This document shows, piece by piece, positions 18,831 to 28,320 of a stretch of DNA of 64,000 nt. A program made the position numbers and the translations under genes. Position 1 is the stretch's first letter; each line of letters opens with the position of its first letter. The DNA is from JAABRU01 sp041390465 (GTDB taxonomy: Bacteria; Desulfobacterota; Desulfobacteria; Desulfobacterales; Desulfococcaceae), in the NCBI GenBank assembly GCA_041390465.1, contig JAWKPW010000016.1:3454-67453 (forward strand), read 5' to 3'. The notes under the pieces are model-generated. The model was not told where the DNA came from, made no database searches, and was given only the letters and a program-made list of their open reading frames with translations.

Positions 18831-18852
18831 GTCCCGGACTGAAAGTCCGGGA
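18831..18852. repeat. Small perfect hairpin CCCGGACT-GAA-AGTCCGGG
   Basis: An eight-base stem with a GAA loop. Similar three-base-loop hairpins occur at 21563 and 57449. The remaining spacer, 18853-19033, contains one further element-A-like end (near 18918-18945) and no gene. Confidence 0.6.
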
Positions 18853-19033
18853 AACTGAAATGATCCGGAAACCGGGCCGAAATTCCGTCTCACTTCATTC
18901 CGGCACTCCGGAATCGGACAGGCATGGTTTCAATGGCGAACCGGTATAAATTCGCATTAAAAAATATGGGTTTGCCCGTTTTGGATTTCCTTTGCCGAGC
19001 CAGTTTTCCGATGTTTGGAAAAGACGGGCGATC

Positions 19034-21334
19034 TCATTTGTCAAGTTCTGTTCTGACCGCAATGCCGATGCTTTCCAGGGTATAGGGTTTTTTCACATAA
19101 AGCCCCGCGCCCAGAGCCTGAATTTCTTTCACATCCGAGGTTTCGGCAAAACCGCTGGCAATCACGGCCTTCTGCCCCGGGCATATCTTTATGATTTCCT
19201 CATAGGTTTTCCTGCCGCTCATTCCCGAAGGCATAATCATGTCCAGAATGAGCAGATCCGCTGTATGGCTGCGCAGATATTCGAGCGCTTTTTCCCCGCT
19301 TTCCACAGCCTCCGGCGCATAGCCCAGCTTGCTGAGGATACCGCAGGCTATTGTGCGCTGATTTTTTTCATCATCCACCACCAGAATTTTTTCACCCTTT
19401 CCACTGTATTCATCAGACAGGGATTCCTTTTTTTCATCCCTGCTGTCCGGCCGGGCGACCGGAAAATAGAGATCAAAACGGGTTCCCCCGGCCCCGCTTT
19501 CCACATCAATATATCCTTTGTGCTCCTGCACCGTGTTCCATACAATGGTGAGTCCCAGCCCTGTTCCGTTTCTGCCCATGACTTTGCGGGTGTAAAAAGG
19601 TTCAAATATCCTCTCCAGATTATCGGGGGCAATGCCGCATCCGCTGTCTGAAACACTCAGCACAGCGTATTCCCCGATGCGGATATCATCATATCCTCTG
19701 ATGGGTCGATCCACATACTGGTTTCGGGTGAAAATCAGAATGGTCCCTTTTTCTTCTATGGCCTCAAAGGCATTGATCACCAGGTTCATCAGAATTTTCC
19801 GGATGTGAAGCGGAGAGCAGCGGATATCCAGCAGGTCCGCGTTCAGCCGGGTTTCCAGATGAATGTCAGGATTTCCCCCGCATAGGAATGAATACTCAGG
19901 AGAGTCCAGATATTCGCGAACTATGCAGTTAAGATTTGTGACAGTATGCGTACTGGCCACCCCGCGTGCCAGGGTAAGGAGATCCGATACCACAGCGGCC
20001 GCGCGCTGTCCGGCTTCTTTGATGGTTTCAATGGGACCTCTCAGACGGCTTTCTTTGGGAATGTCCATCAGCAGCAAATCCGGATAACTGACAACTCCGG
20101 AAAGAATATTGTTCAAATCATGTGCCACGCCTCCGGCCAGCAGGCCCAGCGCCTCCATCTTTTTGGAACGGGCCAGTTTTTCCTGCAGTTCCTCTTTTTC
20201 CCGCAGAGATTTTTTGTGTTCGGTTATGTCTGTAATAATGCTCAGAATCATATCTTTTCCGGCCATCCGGACGATCTTGGCCGAAATCAGGGTATGGGCC
20301 ACAGAACCGTCACCAAGTCCGATATCCTCTTCCCGGTTTCGGATTTCCCCTGTCTCCCGAAAGGCCAGAACAAAATTTCTGCGCTGTTGTTCAGTGAAAA
20401 AACCCAGTTCAATGGTTGTGCGGCCAATGGCCTGTTCCCGGGACAGTTTTGTCATTGCATAAAATTCCTGATTCACATCCGCAACTCTCCCGGTCTCCGG
20501 TTCTGTCAGGATAATGCTCAGAGGGCATACGTCGAAAAGATTTTTGAATTTGGCTTCACTTTCCCGCAGAGCCTCTTCAGCCCGTTTCCGGTCGCTGATC
20601 TCATCTCTGAGCATCTGGTTTGCAGAGGCAAATGCGTTCTCCCTGTCTTCCACCTTCTTTGCCATCTGCCGGAATCTCTCGGCAATTCCGGCCAGTTCCA
20701 TATAGGTGTCATACACATCATGCTGGGGAAAAACGCCTCTGGCCACCTGATCCATTCCTGTGCAGAGTTCTGCAAGGGGATTGCGCAGATACACGCGCAG
20801 GAGCCATCCTGTCGCCACAAAAATAATGAGCACAGAACCCATCAGAATGACAACACCTATAAGGAAAAAGAAATGGAGATCTTCTTTGTATTTTCTCAGA
20901 CTCAGCGATATTTCCGCGTTTCCGAGTTTGACATTCCTCCAGAAAATATCTCCTTTTCTTCTGATTTTCATATGGTCCGGGCCGCGACTGCCATGCATAA
21001 GCAGAACACTGCCGCTGACATCTGTGATAACCACTTCCTCCACCATGTCATTGTGTGCAAATTCTGTGCTGATGCCCGCAATGCTCTTCTGATCAAGATT
21101 CCACATGGGAAGGGCAAGAATGTTCACGAGCCGGGCTATATGCTCATCCGCTTTTTTCTCCGCCATTTTCAGCAAATCCTGGGATCGCATGCAATAAATG
21201 AAGAGCAGTATGGCCGTCATTACCAGAAAAACGATCAGACTCAGACTTATGGCCAGATTTTTGGATATGGATCTGCCTGTCAGTCCGGTACCGGCATTTT
21301 TTTGCATCCCGCTGTGTTCTGATTTTTTTTTCAT
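19034..21334 (-). CDS. Hybrid sensor histidine kinase (HAMP-PAS-kinase-receiver)
   Basis: A 766-residue membrane kinase. TM1 is near residues 28-48, followed by a periplasmic sensor of about 110 residues, TM2 near 158-180, HAMP, a coiled coil, a PAS domain (about 265-385), an H-box GLLAGGVAHDLNNIL whose His is the phosphorylation site, and an HATPase with SDSGCGIAP and GTGLGLTIVW. A C-terminal receiver has its Asp in LLILDMIMP and the Lys in YVKKPY. An AGGAAACAG site precedes the ATG at 21334. No cognate regulator is adjacent. The signal is unknown. Confidence 0.95.
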   Translation of the reverse strand: MKKKSEHSGMQKNAGTGLTGRSISKNLAISLSLIVFLVMTAILLFIYCMRSQDLLKMAEKKADEHIARLVNILALPMWNLDQKSIAGISTEFAHNDMVEEVVITDVSGSVLLMHGSRGPDHMKIRRKGDIFWRNVKLGNAEISLSLRKYKEDLHFFFLIGVVILMGSVLIIFVATGWLLRVYLRNPLAELCTGMDQVARGVFPQHDVYDTYMELAGIAERFRQMAKKVEDRENAFASANQMLRDEISDRKRAEEALRESEAKFKNLFDVCPLSIILTEPETGRVADVNQEFYAMTKLSREQAIGRTTIELGFFTEQQRRNFVLAFRETGEIRNREEDIGLGDGSVAHTLISAKIVRMAGKDMILSIITDITEHKKSLREKEELQEKLARSKKMEALGLLAGGVAHDLNNILSGVVSYPDLLLMDIPKESRLRGPIETIKEAGQRAAAVVSDLLTLARGVASTHTVTNLNCIVREYLDSPEYSFLCGGNPDIHLETRLNADLLDIRCSPLHIRKILMNLVINAFEAIEEKGTILIFTRNQYVDRPIRGYDDIRIGEYAVLSVSDSGCGIAPDNLERIFEPFYTRKVMGRNGTGLGLTIVWNTVQEHKGYIDVESGAGGTRFDLYFPVARPDSRDEKKESLSDEYSGKGEKILVVDDEKNQRTIACGILSKLGYAPEAVESGEKALEYLRSHTADLLILDMIMPSGMSGRKTYEEIIKICPGQKAVIASGFAETSDVKEIQALGAGLYVKKPYTLESIGIAVRTELDK

Positions 21335-21562
21335 GACTGTTTCCTGTTTCCGGTTTGCGCCTCATCTTTCTGTCTGCTGTTTATATGGCAAAAACCTGTG
21401 AAAGGCAAGCATACAGTTTCCAAATCCGGATCTGTGAAAAAAATGCATTTTGGCAATTTACTTTTTTTCCTGATATTGGTATATCTCCAAAGAGACAGTC
21501 AATGTCTTTTCCCCAAACCTGAAGGAGTTCCAAACTGAAAATCCGGGGCATGGAACAATTCG

Positions 21563-21593
21563 GAGAGAGTCAAACTGAAAGTTTGGCTCTCTC
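21563..21593 (+). terminator. Hairpin with GAA loop and T-rich tail
   Basis: GAGAGAGTCAAACT and its complement surround a GAA loop, followed by TGATTTTCTT. It is structurally terminator-like but has no clear upstream gene on the plus strand, so it may simply be a member of the small-hairpin repeat family. Confidence 0.4.
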
Positions 21594-21608
21594 TGATTTT
21601 CTTAAAGA

Positions 21609-21802
21609 AAATGTGAGTTCGACGAGTTTTTTGTTTGTTATGTCAAATTGATAAACTCAATTTCGGTATATTGGGAGACAAAAGGCTGTAACCGTTTAAT
21701 CGTTTAAAATCAGAGCATTTATCCGATTATCAGTCTTTGGCATAAATTTTGCTTAAATCATAATTTATTGTACTTTAAATATAATTTGTCGAACTCACGT
21801 TA
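21609..21802. mobile_element. Miniature element with TGTGAGTTCGAC ends (IS982-related?)
   Basis: Inverted ends TGTGAGTTCGACGA (21612) and TGTCGAACTCACGTT (21788) bound about 190 AT-rich, non-coding bases. The right end is identical over 13 bases (CGAACTCACGTTA) to the sequence beside the dead IS982 copy at 55568, suggesting a non-autonomous derivative of that element. Confidence 0.6.
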
Positions 21803-21886
21803 AAGAAAGGGCATTGAAAATATAATATAATGCTGAAGACTGATCTCGTCATTCAGCATGATTACAGAATGTAAAAAGGAGATGAT

Positions 21887-22375
21887 ATGGAGAAATGTCC
21901 CTGCGGATCGGAAAAGGAATACGCAGACTGCTGCGAACCCCTGATTAAAGGTGAACGTCCGGCAGAAAACCCCGAAGCACTGATGCGCTCCCGCTATACG
22001 GCCTATGCCAAAAAATTCACAGACTATATTGTGGAGACCACGCATCCGGATCAGTTGCAGGCAGATACCCGGAAGACCGTGGAAGACTGGTCCAAAAAGA
22101 CGCAGTGGCACAGTCTGCAGGTGGTGGAATGCACCGGCGGAGGCCCGGATGACAGCGAGGGTACGGTAGAATTTATTGCGGATTACACGGAAAAGGGCAA
22201 AAAAAGAAAACATCATGAACTTGCCGAGTTCAAAAAGAAAAATGACAAATGGTTTTTCTTTGATGCCAAAATGCCCCAGATTCGGCAGTATGTCCGGCCC
22301 GAACCCAAAGTTGGCAGAAATGAGCCCTGTCCCTGCGGCAGCGGGAAAAAATACAAGAAGTGCTGCGGCGTTTAG
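21887..22375 (+). CDS. ychJ: YchJ family protein with two SEC-C zinc motifs
   Basis: A 162-residue protein of the UPF0225/YchJ family. A SEC-C metal-binding motif stands at each end (CPCGSEKEYADCC at residues 4-16, CPCGSGKKYKKCC at the C-terminus). Between them is the YchJ core (AENPEALMRSRYTAYA, then an NTF2-like domain). SEC-C motifs bind zinc and often contact ribosomes or SecB-like partners; the cellular role of YchJ is not settled. AAAGGAG lies five bases before the ATG. It is monocistronic and flanked by repeats. Confidence 0.93.
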   Translation: MEKCPCGSEKEYADCCEPLIKGERPAENPEALMRSRYTAYAKKFTDYIVETTHPDQLQADTRKTVEDWSKKTQWHSLQVVECTGGGPDDSEGTVEFIADYTEKGKKRKHHELAEFKKKNDKWFFFDAKMPQIRQYVRPEPKVGRNEPCPCGSGKKYKKCCGV

Positions 22376-22512
22376 GAGAGGGACTGGGGGACAGGGGTCA
22401 GGAATTGGGGACTGAGGGGTTAAGGAGCGGTAATCAGAAAAAGGCCATTTTTCCTTTCTGAACCCTAATCTCCACCTCCCCTTAACCGCTCCTGTCCCCT
22501 AACCCCTGTTCC
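22376..22512. repeat. G-rich/C-rich inverted repeat (GGGGACAGGGG type)
   Basis: The left half is G-rich (ACTGGGGGACAGGGGTCAGG), the right half C-rich and roughly complementary, so the whole can fold into one long hairpin. A second element of the same type is at 38138-38320. Its right edge runs into the 3' end of the cytochrome gene. Confidence 0.8.
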
Positions 22513-25156
22513 CTATATTTCTGAACATGCCCAGAGAATTGGGATGGTGCATTTCCTCTTCCATGTCTTTTCTGTGGCAGACTTTGCAGTTTTTATTGGC
22601 CCCTGTGGGATACGGCAGATTCTGGTACTGCAGGGGAACCAGATTGTCCCTGTCTTTTCCAAAGGGATTGTCCGCAGGATACAGGGCATGGGTCATGCCG
22701 TGACACGCGGCGCATTTCACACCTGCCTCATCTGAACGCATCCGGTACAAATCCTTTTCCGAATCTGTCCACAGATTAAAGGTTTCCATGACCTCCGGAG
22801 CCTGAAAATTCACATGGCAGTTCAGGCAGTCCGGCTGCTGGATCCAGGGTTTGCGCGGGAGTATTTCCGCAGCAGAGGAAATCGCGCGGGGATTCAGATT
22901 TTTCATCAGGGCATCCGCACAGTTCTTTCCTGCATTTTTTTCCGCTTTGAGCAAAGCCAGAGAATGATCCTCCAACGTCCCGTGGCAGCTTGTGCAGTCC
23001 AGTCCCACAGCCTTGTGAATGCCCCGGAACGCACGGGTCTGGCCATCAGGATGTCCGGGATGGCAGAGTGCACAGCTTTCTGCTCCTTTATCAGGCAGAC
23101 AATTGGCATGAAAACCGTGTATTGCAGCAGAGAAGTTCAGGTTTTCCGGATCTTCCGAAGTATGGCAGTGCTGGCACATGAACGGACTTCCCTTTGCAGC
23201 TTTTTTCAGCAAATCCGTACTGTTTTTCCGGTCGTGAACCCGGAGAATGTTTTCCGCAGTTTCTGAAGAAAGCCCGGTCTGCTCTTTCCTGCCCCATCCG
23301 CCTCCGTGACAGCGCGTGCAGCCCATTTCCGTGGAAACCGGAACCGTTATCTTTGTTGACCCCAGCAGTTTGCCATCCATGTCTCTTGCCTCAACGGTCG
23401 CCAGCGGATAGGGATTGAAACCGCCATCGTCTTTATACGGAAGCACCGGAACGCCCTTTGCAGCATACACCTCAGCTTCTCTGTCATAATCCATTTCATC
23501 TTCCGTTCTTTTCCCCTGCACTCCTGTATTGTCCGCCAGTTTCCTGCCTGTCAGAGAATTTGAATATTTCCAGAATTCGGAATGTGCCGAGGGATTGCCG
23601 AATCCCTTTTCCAGTTTATAGGTGATCCGCACCTTTTCCGTGATGCGTTCCGGAGATTCGCCCCGGCGAATCAGAAGGGCATACAGATCACTGCCCGGAG
23701 GGGAAAAACTGAAATAGCGCTCACTGTCGGAAACACAGTGCATTCCTTTACTGGTCCAGGCCAGCAGCACATATTCATCTTTGTCCGGATCAAAAGCCGG
23801 TATTTCCAAAGGCAGGGCTTCCGGAACCGGTGCAGGAGAAAGCGCTTCATCTTTTTTTCCGTGCAGGTCTTTTACAAGATACGCAGCAAGCGCCTTTTTC
23901 TCCGCGTCATTTCCCATAAAGGGCGGCATATAGGAACTGATTTTTCCCATGCTGTCCAAAAGGCTTTCCATGCCAAAGGCTGTCAAATCCGCTGTCAGAG
24001 GCACAATGTCATTCATGGGGCCGCGCACGGAATGGCAGGAACTGCACAGAAACTGAAACACTTCCCGACCGGCCTGAATTTCATTTTCTTCGCTGATCTC
24101 CCGGTGCTGCGCCCATGCTGCGGATTGCAATGCGCCCCTTTCCCGGATTTTTTCCAAATCAGCGGCTTTGAGCCCATTGGAATACAGATAACCGTAAATC
24201 AGCCAGGGACGGCGGCCTGCCTCCCGAATCCATTCAAATGATCCCATGTATCCCAGACCGATAACCACAAGAATGACAGTCAGGGCTTTTTTCATGTACA
24301 GGGGCATTTTCCGGGCCATGAGAAGGCCAATGACAAAAATAATCGGGGATATTTGCAGGAATATGCGGAGAAATCTCACGGTTTCCGGTGAATGTTCCAG
24401 TATCATCCGTTTCTGATCCGCAGGAAGCGCAAGAACATACCAGAGGCCTGCGGGAAGGAGAAACAGAAGCGGAACAATGAGCCATTTGGAACAGTAACGC
24501 AGCATGGTTTCCCTGAAATCCTCATCTTTGATGCGCACAGAGGTGACATAGCCGAAAAGCCCGGCCAGCATAAAGGCCATCGCGGTGCGGAAACATACAG
24601 AGGGCCAGAAGGAGGGATTGAAGAAACCGTCCCAGAAATCCCCGGTCTGCAGCCATTCTCCGGGGGTGAGCATAAAGGCAACAATGCCGTTGACCGTAAA
24701 AAGGGAAAGCCAGGCAAAAAGGAAATAAATCCATCCCACCCGGAGATGATCTTTCGGGTTCATTTTTCCAAAGAAGTAAAAATAGACAAAAAGCGCAATG
24801 ATCTCTCCAAGAAAGAAAACCCATTCCGTGGCCCATCCAAAAAGAAAACTGCGCACCAGCAGAGAGGTCGCGTCCGGGCTGAGCACGGAAATGACAAACC
24901 AGATGCCCACGCCGGTCAAAGAACCGAAGACAGCGGAAAGGAGAAGGAAAAATCTGCTGTGTTTCCGGGTATAATCCAGAATGGCCGGGGAATTTTCCCG
25001 GTATCCCTTTTTTTCTGTCAAAACCAGAAAAAGCCCCCCGCCCACGGCAAAATGCGCCACATACACATGAACCACGGCAATCAGCGCGATCCAGAATCCG
25101 CCGCCGAAAACTTCCAGATTCCATACAGGATAATCCAACAGCCAGTTTGCATTCAT
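22499..25156 (-). CDS. Cytochrome bd-type subunit I domain fused to an octahaem c-type region
   Basis: An 885-residue membrane cytochrome. Residues 1-325 resemble cytochrome ubiquinol oxidase subunit I (CydA family): about eight transmembrane helices with WIALIAVVHVYVAHFAVGG, GWATEWVFFLGEI (paired Glu) and FAWLSLFTVNGIVAFMLTPG. After a short linker comes a monohaem cytochrome c-like domain (CSSCH at 371). A further periplasmic part has seven more CxxCH sites at 613, 661, 695, 721, 777, 815 and 857. The likely role is quinol oxidation with electron transfer to periplasmic carriers or terminal reductases; oxygen reduction is not implied, as no CydB is adjacent. The last residues (IGNRG, stop) are encoded by the neighbouring G-rich repeat. 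The gene appears monocistronic. Confidence 0.9.
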   Translation of the reverse strand: MNANWLLDYPVWNLEVFGGGFWIALIAVVHVYVAHFAVGGGLFLVLTEKKGYRENSPAILDYTRKHSRFFLLLSAVFGSLTGVGIWFVISVLSPDATSLLVRSFLFGWATEWVFFLGEIIALFVYFYFFGKMNPKDHLRVGWIYFLFAWLSLFTVNGIVAFMLTPGEWLQTGDFWDGFFNPSFWPSVCFRTAMAFMLAGLFGYVTSVRIKDEDFRETMLRYCSKWLIVPLLFLLPAGLWYVLALPADQKRMILEHSPETVRFLRIFLQISPIIFVIGLLMARKMPLYMKKALTVILVVIGLGYMGSFEWIREAGRRPWLIYGYLYSNGLKAADLEKIRERGALQSAAWAQHREISEENEIQAGREVFQFLCSSCHSVRGPMNDIVPLTADLTAFGMESLLDSMGKISSYMPPFMGNDAEKKALAAYLVKDLHGKKDEALSPAPVPEALPLEIPAFDPDKDEYVLLAWTSKGMHCVSDSERYFSFSPPGSDLYALLIRRGESPERITEKVRITYKLEKGFGNPSAHSEFWKYSNSLTGRKLADNTGVQGKRTEDEMDYDREAEVYAAKGVPVLPYKDDGGFNPYPLATVEARDMDGKLLGSTKITVPVSTEMGCTRCHGGGWGRKEQTGLSSETAENILRVHDRKNSTDLLKKAAKGSPFMCQHCHTSEDPENLNFSAAIHGFHANCLPDKGAESCALCHPGHPDGQTRAFRGIHKAVGLDCTSCHGTLEDHSLALLKAEKNAGKNCADALMKNLNPRAISSAAEILPRKPWIQQPDCLNCHVNFQAPEVMETFNLWTDSEKDLYRMRSDEAGVKCAACHGMTHALYPADNPFGKDRDNLVPLQYQNLPYPTGANKNCKVCHRKDMEEEMHHPNSLGMFRNIGNRG

Positions 25157-25238
25157 TTTTTTCGCCTCTTTTTGACAGGATACAAATTTGGGGTTGCCAT
25201 TAAATTTCTCTCCCTGAAACCGATCTGCGGTGCAGTGT

Positions 25239-26564
25239 TCAGTTGTTTTTCAAATCCCCCTGGCCGGTGGCCTCCAGAACACTCTGCCAGAGCCGCCCCT
25301 GGGGATTGATCTGTTTGCGTCTGCCTGCGGATGCGGTCATGGGCACATGGACAAAATGATTGTTCCAATGTCCCACCAAAACCTTTGTCTTTCCGGCCAT
25401 GGCAGCATGAACAGCATTCCTGCCCAGAAAACTGCAGAACACATGGTCATTGGAATTGGCCGGCAGACTGCGGATATTGTAGCTGGGATCAATGTATTTC
25501 AGAGAGATTTCAATCTGTTTTTCCTTGAAATATTTTGAAATGACATCCTTGAGGAACACGCCGATATCCTGCAGACGGATATTTCCGGAAGCATCTTTTT
25601 TTCCGGTCTGCTCAAAGAATTTCTGCCCGGCTCCCTCTGCCACGACTATCACGGCATGTCCCTTCTCGGCCAGACGCCTGTCCAGTTTTGTCAGGAATCC
25701 TCCGGATCCTTCCAGATCAAAATCCACCTCGGGAATCAGCACAAAATTGACATCCTGCTGTGCCAGTGAGGCTGTGGCGGCAATGAAACCGGAATGCCTG
25801 CCCATGAGTTTGATCAGACCGATGCCGTTGGGATAGCCTTTGGCCTCGTTGTGGGCCGCACGGATGGACTGGGTTGCCACATCCACAGCCGTGTCAAAGC
25901 CAAAGGAGCGGGACACCATGTAAATATCATTGTCAATGGTCTTGGGAATTCCTGCCACACTGATTTTCAGATTTCTTTCCAGAATCGTGTCCGCAATTTT
26001 GGTTGCGGCCATCAGGGTTCCGTCTCCGCCAATCATGAACAGCATCCCGATGTTCATCCGCTCCAGACTGTCCACAATTTCATTCACATCCTGGGGACCT
26101 CGGGACGAACCCAGAAATGATCCGCCCTTGCGGATAATATCCCCCACAACCTGGGGCGTGAGATCCACCACATCATGCCGGTATGCGGGAATAAAACCCT
26201 GCAGCCCGTAGCGGATGCCGTAGATATTGTGCACACCGTAACCGTAATACAGTTCCAGCACAACGGAACGGATGATGCCGTTGAGTCCGGGACACAGGCC
26301 TCCGCAGGTAACCAGTGCGCACCGGAGTTTGCTGGGATCAAAGTAAATCATCTCCCTGGGGCCTGCCATTTCAAATGTGGACGGTGTCTTTCCCGCAAGG
26401 ATGATTTCCGAAATTCTGTCCGCGTCCACATCAATGAGCACCTTTTTTTCATCGGAAACAAAAAAGCGTTCTCCGTCTTTTTTTTCTTTGTGAAGGGGGC
26501 TGGGAATTTTCGTCTCTCCCAACCTCGTGATCTCAGTATCAATATTTTGAAATTCTGTTGTCAT
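25239..26564 (-). CDS. 6-phosphofructokinase (PPi/ATP-type, long form)
   Basis: Phosphorylates fructose 6-phosphate in glycolysis; PPi-using forms are reversible. About 441 residues, of the long bacterial/protist type. Motifs are VTCGGLCPGLNGIIR (phosphate-binding loop), IGGDGTLMAA, GIPKTIDNDI and MGRHSGFIAA. The phosphate-donor diagnostic residues are mixed: GGDGT has Gly, as in ATP enzymes, while PKTIDND has Lys, as in PPi enzymes. That combination is typical of the group containing ATP-dependent trypanosomal and spirochaetal proteins, so the donor cannot be assigned with certainty. The start at 26564 (MTTEFQN) matches family N-termini; an ATG 19 codons upstream lies three bases after the preceding stop. 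It is transcribed with the lyase gene. Confidence 0.93.
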   Translation of the reverse strand: MTTEFQNIDTEITRLGETKIPSPLHKEKKDGERFFVSDEKKVLIDVDADRISEIILAGKTPSTFEMAGPREMIYFDPSKLRCALVTCGGLCPGLNGIIRSVVLELYYGYGVHNIYGIRYGLQGFIPAYRHDVVDLTPQVVGDIIRKGGSFLGSSRGPQDVNEIVDSLERMNIGMLFMIGGDGTLMAATKIADTILERNLKISVAGIPKTIDNDIYMVSRSFGFDTAVDVATQSIRAAHNEAKGYPNGIGLIKLMGRHSGFIAATASLAQQDVNFVLIPEVDFDLEGSGGFLTKLDRRLAEKGHAVIVVAEGAGQKFFEQTGKKDASGNIRLQDIGVFLKDVISKYFKEKQIEISLKYIDPSYNIRSLPANSNDHVFCSFLGRNAVHAAMAGKTKVLVGHWNNHFVHVPMTASAGRRKQINPQGRLWQSVLEATGQGDLKNN

Positions 26565-26624
26565 ACCGATATATTTTCCTTTCAGTGCAAAAGCAGAAAC
26601 AGATTCAGGCCCTGCTGTCATTTT

Positions 26625-27539
26625 TCACACCATCCGCAAATGCTTTGCCTGTTCGCAAAGCTGCCGTGCCAGACGCAGAGTGGCCTGATCCACCATGCGC
26701 CCCTCCACGGCAACTGCCCCGCGTCCTTCGGTTTCTGCGTTCTCAATGGCCCTGAGCACTTTGACTGCGCGCGCAATATCTTCCTGTGAGGGGGAAAACA
26801 CCTGATTGATGCTTTCGATCTGGGAGGGATGAATGGCCCATTTGCCGTCACATCCCAGAGCGCAGGACATGATCGCTGACCTGCGGAGTCCTTCAGGGTC
26901 TTTGAAATTTCCATAGGGAGCGTCAATGGCCATCAGACCGTTGGCCTTGGCTGCCATGATCATGCGGCTGAGGGCAAAATGCCAGCGGTGTCCGGGATAA
27001 AGTTCCTCCTCCTTTTCCCCGTGGCCGGAAATGGAAACCAGCCTGGCACCCACCGAAGCAGAATAATCCGCTATGCCAAATACCAGAGTGACAACCCGGG
27101 AAGAGGATCGCGCGATCCCGGATGCATTGTCAAGCCCCACCGCTGTTTCAATGGATGCCTCTATGCCAATGTGTCTGCCGATTTTTTTGTTCATCTCGAT
27201 GCCGTCGAGCATACGGTCAATGAAATGAATGTCTCCGGCATGGTTCACCTTGGGAACCACAATGGAATCCAGCAGGTCTCCGGCACCTTCCGCCACTTCC
27301 AGCAAATCCCGGTAGGCATAGGGCGTATCTGTGCTGTTGATGCGCACTGTCACCGTTTTTCCCCCCCAGTCAAGGGATCGGAGCGAGCGGATAACCGTCT
27401 CACGCGCACTTTCTTTGGCATCTGCGGGAACACTGTCTTCCATATCCAGCATAATCACATCCGCAGGGCTTTGCGCGGCTTTGGTGTGCATTTTTTCCAC
27501 ATGACCGGGAACTGACAAAACAGAACGTCTGGGTTTCAT
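26625..27539 (-). CDS. HpcH/HpaI aldolase / CitE-like CoA-ester lyase
   Basis: A TIM-barrel lyase of 304 residues in the citrate lyase beta-subunit/malyl-CoA lyase family. MKPRRSVLSVPGHVEKM, the catalytic and metal-binding IMLDMEDSVP, ASIETAVGLDNA and GCDGKWAIHPSQIE are family signatures. These enzymes cleave or form malyl-CoA, methylmalyl-CoA or citramalyl-CoA. No citrate lyase alpha or gamma subunit is adjacent, so a free-standing (methyl)malyl-CoA lyase is more likely than a citrate lyase subunit. It is first in a two-gene unit with the phosphofructokinase gene. Confidence 0.9.
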   Translation of the reverse strand: MKPRRSVLSVPGHVEKMHTKAAQSPADVIMLDMEDSVPADAKESARETVIRSLRSLDWGGKTVTVRINSTDTPYAYRDLLEVAEGAGDLLDSIVVPKVNHAGDIHFIDRMLDGIEMNKKIGRHIGIEASIETAVGLDNASGIARSSSRVVTLVFGIADYSASVGARLVSISGHGEKEEELYPGHRWHFALSRMIMAAKANGLMAIDAPYGNFKDPEGLRRSAIMSCALGCDGKWAIHPSQIESINQVFSPSQEDIARAVKVLRAIENAETEGRGAVAVEGRMVDQATLRLARQLCEQAKHLRMV

Positions 27540-27887
27540 AGATGATTTCTCCGAATTTCACGAAGGTTGCATAGATTCTGAAAAAACAGAAACAGATTGT
27601 AGCGGATTCTCATGAAAAAGCAAGAAGGAAAAGCAGAATCCTTCCGGATTCGGAATCAGCACAGGCATTGCCGGGCTGCATTTCAGCCATGCCGTCTGCC
27701 TCATACCAAAGCGCTGTCAGAGACTGGCGCCACCTCTAGCCTCTTTCAGGAGCGGAAGTCCGCAAAAGCACAGAAAAAAACAATATTTGAAAGTGAATCA
27801 GTATCAGGTTTTACAAGTATTCAGGAGAATGATATATATGAACATGACCATTGCCTTTGCCTTTCGAATTCGGGGATCAGACTCATC

Positions 27888-28320
27888 ATGCTGGAAAAGA
27901 TCTGCATAAAGGAAGCGGCTGCGCTGTTCCTCCTTCTGGGAGTGTGGATGGTCTGCGACATCCCGCAGGCAGGCGCACAAGAGGGATCCAGTCAATATTG
28001 TAACCGTGGATATCCCTACAGTCTTTTGTTTCCGCAGCGGCCTAAATCAGAGACTGACTGAAGTAGGAAAACACAGGAAAAAGATCAACAGTGAAATGAT
28101 ACCGGTGCTGGAAGACGTGTGGGATACCTGCGCACGAGACGGAAAAACTATGAAAATCTGAATCCTTCCGGTCAAGGCAAATCTTCGGCACGAGTTCTGC
28201 TCCGGCTGGACACACATACAGAGAATTTTTACAGGGAACTGCTGTACCGGAAAGAGTTGCGGAATATGAATTCCTGCTTGAAAAACAGAAAAAATGATGG
28301 AAAAGTAGAAGGGCCTGATT
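27888..28320 (+). pseudogene. Decayed secreted protein, unknown
   Basis: A signal-peptide-like start (MLEKICIKEAAALFLLLGVW, cleavage near AGAQ) is followed by frame changes. Fragments such as TVDIPTVFCFRSGLNQRL and FYRELLYRKELRNMN (helical) lie in different frames. I do not recognise the family. It stands just upstream of the OmpA-like remnant and may once have been in the same operon. Confidence 0.4.

Noticed and set aside
22499..25156. Cytochrome bd oxygen reductase
   Set aside because: There is no CydB gene and the polypeptide continues into a multihaem c-type region, so terminal oxidase activity is not supported.
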